This document shows positions 24,999 through 32,015 of a stretch of 36,462 nt of DNA, piece by piece. A program made the position numbers and the translations under genes. This DNA comes from Gammaproteobacteria bacterium (GTDB lineage: Bacteria > Pseudomonadota > Gammaproteobacteria > GCA-001735895). The notes below the pieces were generated by a model. It saw nothing but the letters and a program-made list of their open reading frames with translations, had not been told where the DNA came from and did no database searches. The DNA lies in contig JAAEPH010000397.1 of NCBI GenBank assembly GCA_024232855.1, positions 1 through 36,462 of the forward strand, given 5' to 3'. The number at the start of each line of letters is the position of its first letter. The stretch's first letter is position 1.

Positions 24999-26192
24999 AT
25001 GGCTGAAGATTCGGAACGAGGCTTTGTTCACGCCTTGCGTGAAGACCATGCTGTCCTGTTCAGCAAGCAATGGCCTGCCTGGGTTGGAGGTCTGCTGCTG
25101 GCCCTGATCAATATCCTGCTATTCGCCTATGAAAAACCCTGGAGTGCCGCAGACGGGGTAAGGAGTTGGGGAAACTGGGTCTTCAATTCCCTGGGTATTA
25201 CCGATATCACCATTATTCCACCCTACCTGTATTCCACGTCCCTGTTGAACTTCGGTGTAATCGCTGGTGCCTTCGCGGCAGCTCTACTCATACGAGATTT
25301 TCGCATTCAGGGTGCGCCTGCCTTTGAAATCTTTAAGGCAGTGATCGGGGGGTCGCTGATGGGTATCGGTGCCGTCATGGCTTTTGGTTGCAATATTGGC
25401 GGTTTCTTCAGTGCTTCCAGCGCTTTGTCAGCGGCCGGGCTGGCGATGATGCTCGGCCTTCTAATCGGTACCTATATCGGCCTGCGTCTGCTGATTCTGG
25501 AAGTGAATTACCTCGATTTTACCCCTTCCACCAGCGCCTCGCAGGCGACAGGCAAAAAATCGACTGGCTGGAAGCAAAACCAGCCGATCTTCGGTCTACT
25601 GGTTCTGATCGGAGTTGTTAGCCTGGCATTTGTTTACGATGCCTATGATTACCCGGTTCGCGGTGGCTTTCTCGCCTTCGGCCTGCTTATCGGTATCGTT
25701 ATGCAGCGCACCCGTTTTTGCTTTGTACGCGCTTTTCGGGAACCGTTCATGACCGGCGACACGGAAATGACCAAGGCAGTAATCCTCGCCGTAATCGTCT
25801 GTACTATCGGATTCACTATTTTGAAGTGGACCGATTTACGTGATCCCATCGAAATGGTTTCGCTCGGTTTCTGGTTCGGTAGCCTGGTCGGTGGCATTAT
25901 TTTTGGCATCGGCATGTCCTTGAGTGGTGGTTGCGCTACCGGATGCCTGTGGAGAGCCGGGGAAGGACAGGTTAAACTCTGGGTGGCAATCGTGGCTTTC
26001 ACTTTTTCTACTTCCCTGTTCAGAAACTGGCTCGATGAAAGCGGCTGGTTGATGAAATTGGGTGAAGAAACATTCCTGCCTGATATCATGGGCTGGAAAT
26101 TGGCAGTTGCCGCGGTAATTGGAGTGATGCTGTTGTGGTACCTGGTAATAGTATGGAACGAGGTCAAGAGAAAACTTGTGGTTGGCTGGTAG
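24999..26192 (+). CDS. Second YeeE/YedE family transporter
   Basis: From the ATG at 24999 the product has 397 residues and about ten membrane helices. The cysteine motifs of the family are present: MAFGCNIGGFFSASSAL, a turn RTRFCFVRAFREPFM between the two halves, and SGGCATGCLWRAGEGQVKLW. The CATGC site with two cysteines differs from the first YeeE protein, which has SGCGNKTLVR. An upstream in-frame start would add ten residues. Family members such as TsuA move thiosulfate, and DUF395-type proteins are common beside sox and dsr genes. Located between soxK and the SoxYBZ-like cluster, it may supply or clear a sulfur compound for either. Confidence 0.9.
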   Translation: MAEDSERGFVHALREDHAVLFSKQWPAWVGGLLLALINILLFAYEKPWSAADGVRSWGNWVFNSLGITDITIIPPYLYSTSLLNFGVIAGAFAAALLIRDFRIQGAPAFEIFKAVIGGSLMGIGAVMAFGCNIGGFFSASSALSAAGLAMMLGLLIGTYIGLRLLILEVNYLDFTPSTSASQATGKKSTGWKQNQPIFGLLVLIGVVSLAFVYDAYDYPVRGGFLAFGLLIGIVMQRTRFCFVRAFREPFMTGDTEMTKAVILAVIVCTIGFTILKWTDLRDPIEMVSLGFWFGSLVGGIIFGIGMSLSGGCATGCLWRAGEGQVKLWVAIVAFTFSTSLFRNWLDESGWLMKLGEETFLPDIMGWKLAVAAVIGVMLLWYLVIVWNEVKRKLVVGW

Positions 26193-26199
26193 ACGCAGG

Positions 26200-26225
26200 G
26201 AAAACGGTTTCAACCGGTTTTTGTG
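26200..26225 (+). terminator. Possible terminator after the YeeE/YedE gene
   Basis: AAAACGGTT and AACCGGTTTTT form a hairpin with a small bulge and a T run, 8 bases after the stop. A second clean hairpin (GCTACCT at 26233-26239, AGGTAGC at 26247-26253) follows. Together they could separate this gene from the lipoprotein gene. Confidence 0.4.
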
Positions 26226-26328
26226 AATAATGGCTACCTGATACGAAGGTAGCTTGTCAATAACCAGCGAGAAAATGAAGAAGCATTACAAGAAGAAACT
26301 AATTTAATACTCTAAGAGGGGGTTTATC

Positions 26329-27606
26329 ATGAAAAACAGATCGATGTTTATTTTGTTACTACTGGCAATGTTCGTGGTGTCAGGTTGTACCACCGGTGGT
26401 AAAAAGTTTGGCGCGCCTAGCGAGGGCATGAGCAGCGAGGAATACCAGTCCCTTGTATTTCTCGATCCGCAAAACACGGTGCGCATGGATTGGGACGCGG
26501 TAAAGGGCATGCCAGGCAATTTTCTTATAGATAACCAGGGTCACCCCTCGGTTTCGGTAGTGGATTACGAGGCGGGCGAGACCATCAAACTTATCGATAT
26601 GGGTGAGACCGGTAACCACCACCTGTGGATAATCCCCGGTGTTCAATATGCCTGGTCTTCACAGCGCTATGAGAGCGATCAGTTCTGGACTATCGACCTG
26701 ACTACCCATGAAGTCGTCGACAAATTCCCGCTCAGCATGGATGGCAAAACCGTCATCGCTCCCCTGCATGTCGGCTTCGCTTACACCCAACCACTCGCCG
26801 TTGTCGGTAATATCCTCGACAAGGAGCATGGATACCTGACATTACTCAGCACGGCTACCAGAAGGCCGGTAGAAATCATAGAGCTCAGTTGCCATGGCGC
26901 ACGCGACGCGATGTTCACCCTGGATGACTCGAAAATCTTCTCAACCTGTCAACAGGAACCAAAAGGCGTATCAGTAGTCGATGTTGCCTCACGCAAGGAA
27001 ATCAAGATGATCCCCATATCGGGTGGCCGGGCCGGTGGTATGTCGCCTGATGGCAAGTATTTCATGGCGGCAGGCAAAGGTAGTGTCACCTTCTTCGATA
27101 CTGCAAGCGGCGATGTAGTCAAGACGATCAAAGTTCCCGGTGGCGGCGGTAACTTCACCTGCCTGGCTGACAGTTCGAAGTGTTATAACGGCCTGCGCAA
27201 AGCTAACAGTGTCGGGGTCATCGATATGAAGACTCTGGAATTGATTAAAGTGATCGAAACCGGACCCGATGGAAACCGGCTCTACATAAACCCGGCCAAC
27301 CCTCGCTATGGCCTGTTTGCCAACGAGTCAGGAAAGTCGGACATCATTACCGTGATCGATACCCGGGAAGACGTTGCTATGAAAAATATCGAAACGGGTC
27401 TCGGCCCACACAATATAGCCTTCAATCCTGAAGGAACACGTGCCGCGGTTACTACCAAAAAGGAGACGGTTGCGACTCTGCTCGATACCTCCTCGGCGGA
27501 TCCGATGGAATGGGATGTAATTACCACGGATCTGGAAGCCGGTATTCAAAATAATGGCGTACGTTGGGTTCCAGCACCTGCGGCACTGAAAGCCGCGATC
27601 AACTAA
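26329..27606 (+). CDS. Beta-propeller lipoprotein (YVTN / cytochrome d1-like repeats)
   Basis: This 425-residue lipoprotein has a lipobox around cysteine 20 (MFVVSGCTTGG). The rest is a chain of propeller-like repeats such as GVSVVDVASRKEIKMIPISG, GSVTFFDTASGDVVKTIKVP and NSVGVIDMKTLELIKVIETG, typical of seven-bladed YVTN or cytochrome d1-type propellers. Histidines in GNHHLWIIPG, SCHGARDAMF and GLGPHNIAFNPEG could bind a metal or heme, but no CxxCH is present. A strong AGAGGGGG site precedes the start. It opens the plus-strand cluster that goes on to the SoxY-like gene. It could be an accessory, sensor or catalytic protein. Confidence 0.85.
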   Translation: MKNRSMFILLLLAMFVVSGCTTGGKKFGAPSEGMSSEEYQSLVFLDPQNTVRMDWDAVKGMPGNFLIDNQGHPSVSVVDYEAGETIKLIDMGETGNHHLWIIPGVQYAWSSQRYESDQFWTIDLTTHEVVDKFPLSMDGKTVIAPLHVGFAYTQPLAVVGNILDKEHGYLTLLSTATRRPVEIIELSCHGARDAMFTLDDSKIFSTCQQEPKGVSVVDVASRKEIKMIPISGGRAGGMSPDGKYFMAAGKGSVTFFDTASGDVVKTIKVPGGGGNFTCLADSSKCYNGLRKANSVGVIDMKTLELIKVIETGPDGNRLYINPANPRYGLFANESGKSDIITVIDTREDVAMKNIETGLGPHNIAFNPEGTRAAVTTKKETVATLLDTSSADPMEWDVITTDLEAGIQNNGVRWVPAPAALKAAIN

Positions 27607-27633
27607 TGATGTAAGAAATATCCCGGCTAAAAA

Positions 27634-27662
27634 ACCCGCAACCGCATGACGCGGTTGCGGGT
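27634..27662. terminator. 12-bp GC-rich hairpin between propeller and SoxY-like genes
   Basis: ACCCGCAACCGC pairs perfectly with GCGGTTGCGGGT across a 5-base loop. A run of A lies on the upstream side, so a T tract exists only for minus-strand transcripts. For plus-strand RNA it may reduce readthrough or protect the 3' end of the propeller message, giving unequal expression of the two genes. Confidence 0.5.
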
Positions 27663-27692
27663 CAGCCACTTCTTTAAATTCGAGGAGAAACA

Positions 27693-28157
27693 ATGATGGA
27701 AAGTCACCATACGCGGAGAGATTTTCTGCGCTACGCCACGGTTGGCGGCGTCGTCGTCCCGCTTGCATTTACCCCGGGGTTTTTCCAGCAGGCGCAGGCC
27801 AATGCGTTTAATTTTGCTGCCGACCCGGAGAATTTAACGGATATGGAGCGCATGCACCTTCCAATAATCACCCTGCCGCCGGTGGTGGAAGACGGTAGCC
27901 AGGCACCGATCCTGATAGAAGTCGATCACCCAATGGATGAGGATCACTATATCAAGCGGATACAGATTATCGGCTTTAACGATCCGGTGCAGACCAAGGG
28001 TAATTTTTACTTTTCTCCGCTGAATGGTGAAGCACTTATCGGTGTCCAGATCCGCCTCAACGGCGGTGAAAGCACGGTCTGGGCGGTTGCCGAATGCAAT
28101 CAGCACGGCTCGTGGGCGTCGAGCACGGATACCAAGGTAGCGGCGGGCGGATGTTAG
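27693..28157 (+). CDS. SoxY-like sulfur carrier, variant C-terminus
   Basis: This 154-residue protein has a Tat signal (TRRDFLRYATVGGVVVPLAF, arginines 8-9) and a SoxY-like mature part: PIITLPPVVEDGSQAPILIE, VDHPMDEDHYIKRIQIIGF and GVQIRLNGGESTVWAVAECN. It ends in KVAAGGC with the cysteine as the last residue, while canonical SoxY at 22973 ends in GGCGG. The carrier cysteine thus seems kept but the arm is two residues shorter. A further cysteine occurs in AECNQHGSW. A GAGGAG site is 5 bases before the first of two ATGs. It is 40 bases ahead of the SoxB-like gene and is probably co-transcribed with it. Confidence 0.87.
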   Translation: MMESHHTRRDFLRYATVGGVVVPLAFTPGFFQQAQANAFNFAADPENLTDMERMHLPIITLPPVVEDGSQAPILIEVDHPMDEDHYIKRIQIIGFNDPVQTKGNFYFSPLNGEALIGVQIRLNGGESTVWAVAECNQHGSWASSTDTKVAAGGC

Positions 28158-28197
28158 ATTGATGCCTGGTTTCAGCATCTTCAGGCCTGGGTTTGAC

Positions 28198-29781
28198 ATG
28201 CGATTACTTACCCTGCTGCTGGTTTTCGCGACATTCCAGCCCGCAACAGGGTTTGCCTCGGAATCGGAAAAAATCCGAATCATCAGCACCAACGATATCC
28301 ATTCCTATCTGCGACCTGTTTATTACCGGTACCAGGATGAACCGAAACCCTGGGGAAAGCAGTCCATCGAGGGTGACTATGCCAACAAATCCGAGTACGA
28401 AGGCAAGATTGGGGGCATGGCCTACGCCGCAACCATAATCAAAAGGTTTCGCTCGGAAAAACCGGACAGCACCCTCCTGGTCGATAGTGGCGATACCTGG
28501 CATGGTTCTGGCCTTTCGGTTTTAGATCGTGGCGTATCGATGGTCAAAATCATGAATAAAATCGGATATGACGCCATGGTTCCCGGTAACTGGGAGTATT
28601 TTTACGACAAGGATCACTTGCTGGATCTTATCGATCAGGCAGATTTTCCGGTCGTGGCTTTCAATCTGGTGGATAAGGAGTGGGGCGATCCGGTGCTGGA
28701 TCAATATACGATCAAGCAAGTCGGTAAATTGAAGGTCGCTATAATAGGAATGACCTATCCCTGGACAGCACTCACTTCGTCAATCGTCGGTGCCGCAAAG
28801 TGGTGGAAGTTTGGTATCCAGGAAAGAGAGGCCGAGGAACTAATTGCGCAAATCAGAGAAGAAGAAAATCCGGATCTGATCGTGTTTATCTCGCACGGTG
28901 GTTACGGTTATGATCAGAAGTTCGCGCAACGTGTCGATGGGATCGATGTACTGGTCAGCGGTCATACGCACAATGCGGTCTTCGATCCGGTTATCTGGAA
29001 TAACACCATAATCTATGAGGCTGGTGCGCACGCCGAAAATGTTTCGGTCCTCGATGTCGTGGTCAGGGACAAAAAGATCAAGAGTTACAATTACCAGTTG
29101 GCCAAGGTCAATCAGCAATTTGTGTCCGCCGATCCCGAAATCGAGGCAATGGTGGAGGAGGCTTACCGGCCGCATGCGAAGATACTGGATGAAGTCATCG
29201 GCCAGGCCGAAGGAATTTTCTTCCGTCGCGATTACTTCCAGAGCACGCTGGGCAACCTGATTACCGATGTGCTGCGTCACACGCACGAGACAGACATCAG
29301 TCTTTTCCCGGCATGGCGCTACGGCGCGACCCTGATGCCGGGCAAGATCACGGTAGAGGACGTATACAATATCATCCCTACCGGGGGCGAAGTCTCCACC
29401 TACGACATGCAGGGCAAGCATGTCAAAACCCTGCTTGAAAATATACTGGATGGTGTTGCCGGCGACGACGCCTACTCCAGAGTCGGCGGTGACATGATTC
29501 GATTTTCCGGGTTGAACATTGTTTATGACCTCGCCAATGTGCGCGGAGAAAGAATCGTAGCGATCACCATGGCCGATAATCAGCCTTTCGATGACGACAA
29601 AGTTTATTCCATTGCATCGGTAAGCACCCGGTTTCAGAATAATCCGCTTTTTGGCGCCGCCAATGTTGTCGATACCGGCAAGGTCTTTGCCGAAGAACTG
29701 ATTGCCTATATTCGGGCTAATTCACCAATCAGCGCGGCACTGGACAAGAGAATTACCCCGCGCAGGGATTCCGGAAGCTAG
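28198..29781 (+). CDS. Divergent SoxB-like dinuclear-metal hydrolase
   Basis: The ATG at 28198 gives 527 residues and a Sec signal (RLLTLLLVFATFQPATGFAS), unlike the Tat signal usual in SoxB; starts at 28162 (ATG) or 28159 (TTG) exist. Metal-site motifs of the 5'-nucleotidase/SoxB superfamily are present: STNDIHSY (D33, H35), VDSGDTW (96-101), GNWEY (N131), ISHGG and SGHTHN. SoxB hydrolyses sulfate from the SoxY-bound intermediate. Family signatures differ here: DSGDTW for DGGDTW, IGMTYPW (near 183-189) for IGQAFPY, and RVGGDM (428-433) for QHGGDM. The gene lies between SoxY-like and SoxZ-like genes, so its substrate is probably a SoxY-bound group. No other soxB is in this window. Confidence 0.85.
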   Translation: MRLLTLLLVFATFQPATGFASESEKIRIISTNDIHSYLRPVYYRYQDEPKPWGKQSIEGDYANKSEYEGKIGGMAYAATIIKRFRSEKPDSTLLVDSGDTWHGSGLSVLDRGVSMVKIMNKIGYDAMVPGNWEYFYDKDHLLDLIDQADFPVVAFNLVDKEWGDPVLDQYTIKQVGKLKVAIIGMTYPWTALTSSIVGAAKWWKFGIQEREAEELIAQIREEENPDLIVFISHGGYGYDQKFAQRVDGIDVLVSGHTHNAVFDPVIWNNTIIYEAGAHAENVSVLDVVVRDKKIKSYNYQLAKVNQQFVSADPEIEAMVEEAYRPHAKILDEVIGQAEGIFFRRDYFQSTLGNLITDVLRHTHETDISLFPAWRYGATLMPGKITVEDVYNIIPTGGEVSTYDMQGKHVKTLLENILDGVAGDDAYSRVGGDMIRFSGLNIVYDLANVRGERIVAITMADNQPFDDDKVYSIASVSTRFQNNPLFGAANVVDTGKVFAEELIAYIRANSPISAALDKRITPRRDSGS

Positions 29782-29841
29782 TTAGGCGGGTGCGTATTTC
29801 AGTTCATTTTTAAGAATTATTGTTGAGACAGGAGCAGTAAA

Positions 29842-30195
29842 ATGTCAAGCAAAGTAAAGCCACCGAGAATGAGAATCGGGAGGCGAATCAAAAAAGATCA
29901 TGTGTTTAAAGTTAAAGTCAGATTTGAGCACCCATCGTTTACCGGACTAGGTCAGGCGGAGCCTGAAACCACCCCGGCATTTAACCGGGCCATACCGGTC
30001 TCCTTTATCAGAAACATGCTGGTTTATTACGGCGAAGATCTGGTTAGCCGATTCAACATGACCTCGGCCATTGCGGATAATCCCATGTTCACTTTCAAGT
30101 TGAAGGCGGTCAAGGAGGCACCGGTCAAGGTGGTATTTATCAATAATGCCGGTGAACGCTGGGAAACCTCCAAGGACATTAAGTTTTCAGCTTAA
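29842..30195 (+). CDS. SoxZ-like protein
   Basis: This 117-residue protein is related to SoxZ: the VKVRFEHPSFTGL segment matches the place of the SHPMETG region, and ADNPMFTFKLKAV matches SKNPYLSFKFKG. It is longer at the start (a basic KVKPPRMRIGRRIKKDHVF stretch) and lacks the KDKKTGKLIPAHH block of the canonical copy at 22629. It has no signal or cysteine, so it would be exported with its SoxY-like partner. A GGAGCAG site precedes the ATG. It follows the SoxB-like gene by 60 bases. Confidence 0.85.
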   Translation: MSSKVKPPRMRIGRRIKKDHVFKVKVRFEHPSFTGLGQAEPETTPAFNRAIPVSFIRNMLVYYGEDLVSRFNMTSAIADNPMFTFKLKAVKEAPVKVVFINNAGERWETSKDIKFSA

Positions 30196-30264
30196 GTCAA
30201 GTTGCCGCGATAGCAGCGACTTCTGTTTGAATTTCCTGGAATCAGTTTGATGTTGGATATAATT

Positions 30265-30966
30265 ATGAAAAGAGTATTTTCTGCAAGCATGTTTATTTTC
30301 CTGCTTACCCTGTTAACCGGTACCAGTACCGTAGCTGCTGGTAAGATTGGTAATTTTGAAATCGAGGGCCTTATCTCGGCGGCGAGTCCGATGGCGCTGA
30401 TCTCCGAACTGGAAAAAAAGTTAGAAGTAAATGTGGTAGAAATAAATTTAAAGAACACCGAAAGTGGCTGGCCAGTGTTCGCGATTGAGTTTGACCCGGG
30501 CCAACTTTCTCGAGAAGACATTGAGAAAACCATCGCAACTATAGAAGATCCGGCGGGGCAAAAATACAAGGTTCACAAGGGTCCGCCAATCAACAATGCC
30601 GCCTTTACCGATGAAGAATTAAAGGCTATGGAAATATTTGCTCCAACAACACCTGATATAGCAAAGGTGACTAATCCGATAGCATCTTCAGACGAATCGC
30701 TAGCGCGTGGCAAGGAGATATTCGAGATCAATTGCTCTACTTGCCATGGCACGAATGGCAGTGGCCAGGGGCCCGCATCCCACGGTATTACGACTTTTCC
30801 TCGCCAGCTCTGGTCCTGGTACAACACGGACTCCGGAACCGACGCTTACCTGTACTGGTTTATCACCAATGGTCGTAACGAAATGCCACCCTGGGGTTTG
30901 ATCCTGTCTGATAACGAACGCTGGGATGTGATTAACTACGTCAAGACCCTGAAGAAACCTGAATAA
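30265..30966 (+). CDS. Cytochrome c with N-terminal ferredoxin-fold-like domain
   Basis: The ATG at 30265 gives 233 residues with signal MKRVFSASMFIFLLTLLTG. Residues about 27-108 alternate strands and helices (GNFEIEGLISAASPMALISE, LEVNVVEINLKN, VFAIEFDPGQLSREDIEKTI) like a heavy-metal-associated domain, but without its CxxC. A class I cytochrome c domain follows, with CSTCH near residue 157-161 and a late methionine in NEMPPWG as possible axial ligand. It is placed to accept electrons from the SoxYBZ-like proteins. It follows the SoxZ-like gene by 69 bases. Confidence 0.85.
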   Translation: MKRVFSASMFIFLLTLLTGTSTVAAGKIGNFEIEGLISAASPMALISELEKKLEVNVVEINLKNTESGWPVFAIEFDPGQLSREDIEKTIATIEDPAGQKYKVHKGPPINNAAFTDEELKAMEIFAPTTPDIAKVTNPIASSDESLARGKEIFEINCSTCHGTNGSGQGPASHGITTFPRQLWSWYNTDSGTDAYLYWFITNGRNEMPPWGLILSDNERWDVINYVKTLKKPE

Positions 30967-30990
30967 GGGTGAGGTATCACAATCCAGGTT

Positions 30991-31413
30991 ATGAATGTAG
31001 ACGAGGACATTGTTAGCCGAAAATATCAAATTGTAGATTTTGACGATTTGATCGATGATCTGGTGGTGGAAATTCAACAGCATAACTTCCACATAAGCAG
31101 AATAAATCACATCGATAACATATACGACCGGCTCGAAGCAGGTATCGATGTAATAGTTAATTTCAAGCACTATAAAATTGTAGAAATCTGTAACCTGAAT
31201 ATCTGCAGTGAATTGATCTCGGCAGATCTGCGTGCGGGTGTATTCATGCCCGTGCGTTTTATCGTATATCAGAGACAGGAGGAAACCTCTGCACATGTCG
31301 CTTTCTTAAAGCCGACTGCATTTGCGCGTTTATTCGACTCGAAACCGCTGATGCAAGTAGCCACCCAACTCGAGGAAGAGATGATCGATGTACTCGAAGA
31401 AATGGCATACTAA
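30991..31413 (+). CDS. DUF302 family protein
   Basis: This 140-residue protein has the DUF302 fold (NFHISRINHIDNIYDRL; VIVNFKHYKIVEICNLNICS; ADLRAGVFMPVRFIVYQRQE). DUF302 proteins are small alpha/beta proteins that often occur near sulfur and redox genes; their reaction is unknown. There is no clear signal, so it may work in the cytoplasm. Its end overlaps the start of the SCO1/SenC gene by 26 bases, which indicates coupled translation. Confidence 0.82.
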   Translation: MNVDEDIVSRKYQIVDFDDLIDDLVVEIQQHNFHISRINHIDNIYDRLEAGIDVIVNFKHYKIVEICNLNICSELISADLRAGVFMPVRFIVYQRQEETSAHVAFLKPTAFARLFDSKPLMQVATQLEEEMIDVLEEMAY

Positions 31414-31987
31414 TCTTATTCTGACTATCGCATGCCTGACAGTACTGACAACCACTGTTGCTGCCGATAACCTGTCGGCACCGGATACCCGGTTCCCCGG
31501 GGGGGACTTCACCCTGCAGTCATTTCATGGCCCGGTTTCACTCAAACAATATCGTGGTAATGTGGTGCTACTGTTCTTTGGATATACGTCATGCCCGGAT
31601 GTATGTCCGATGGCACTTTCGATTCTGTCCGGCGCATTTTCCAGGCTGGAGCCGGAGGAGCTTGGAAAAATCAGGGCTCTGTTCGTGAGTCTCGATCCCG
31701 ACCGGGATACACCCGAACTACTGGGCAGGTACACCGGTTTCTTTCATCCGAATATTGTCGGTATTACCGGCGAAGTTGACGTCATCGATCAAATCGTCGG
31801 CAACTATGGCGTGGTGTACAAAAAAAAGCGGAACCCCGATTCGCCGACAGGTTATTCGATCTCGCATACACCTGACATCCTGGTGGTAGATGGGGAAGGG
31901 CAACTTTTAAAGTGGAGAATCGAGCCGGCAACCAGTAGCGAAGATATCCTTGCATATCTTCGAAGGCTGTCATCACTCCTGCAATGA
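31388..31987 (+). CDS. SCO1/SenC family protein
   Basis: This 199-residue protein has an N-terminal membrane or signal segment (NLILTIACLTVLTTTVAA) and a thioredoxin-like fold. The copper-binding motif is GYTSCPDVCPMAL and a later histidine is in YSISHTPDILVV. SCO proteins carry copper or act as thiol-disulfide reductases on the outside of the membrane. In this cluster a role in keeping carrier cysteines reduced or in metalating a partner is possible. It overlaps the DUF302 gene. Confidence 0.93.
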   Translation: MYSKKWHTNLILTIACLTVLTTTVAADNLSAPDTRFPGGDFTLQSFHGPVSLKQYRGNVVLLFFGYTSCPDVCPMALSILSGAFSRLEPEELGKIRALFVSLDPDRDTPELLGRYTGFFHPNIVGITGEVDVIDQIVGNYGVVYKKKRNPDSPTGYSISHTPDILVVDGEGQLLKWRIEPATSSEDILAYLRRLSSLLQ

Positions 31988-32015
31988 TATTTTTCGGAAT
32001 GCAGGCGGTAGATTC

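Noticed and set aside
24995-25000. Perfect TATAAT sequence before the second YeeE/YedE gene.
   Set aside because: It overlaps the chosen start codon, so it could not serve as the -10 for a transcript carrying that start.
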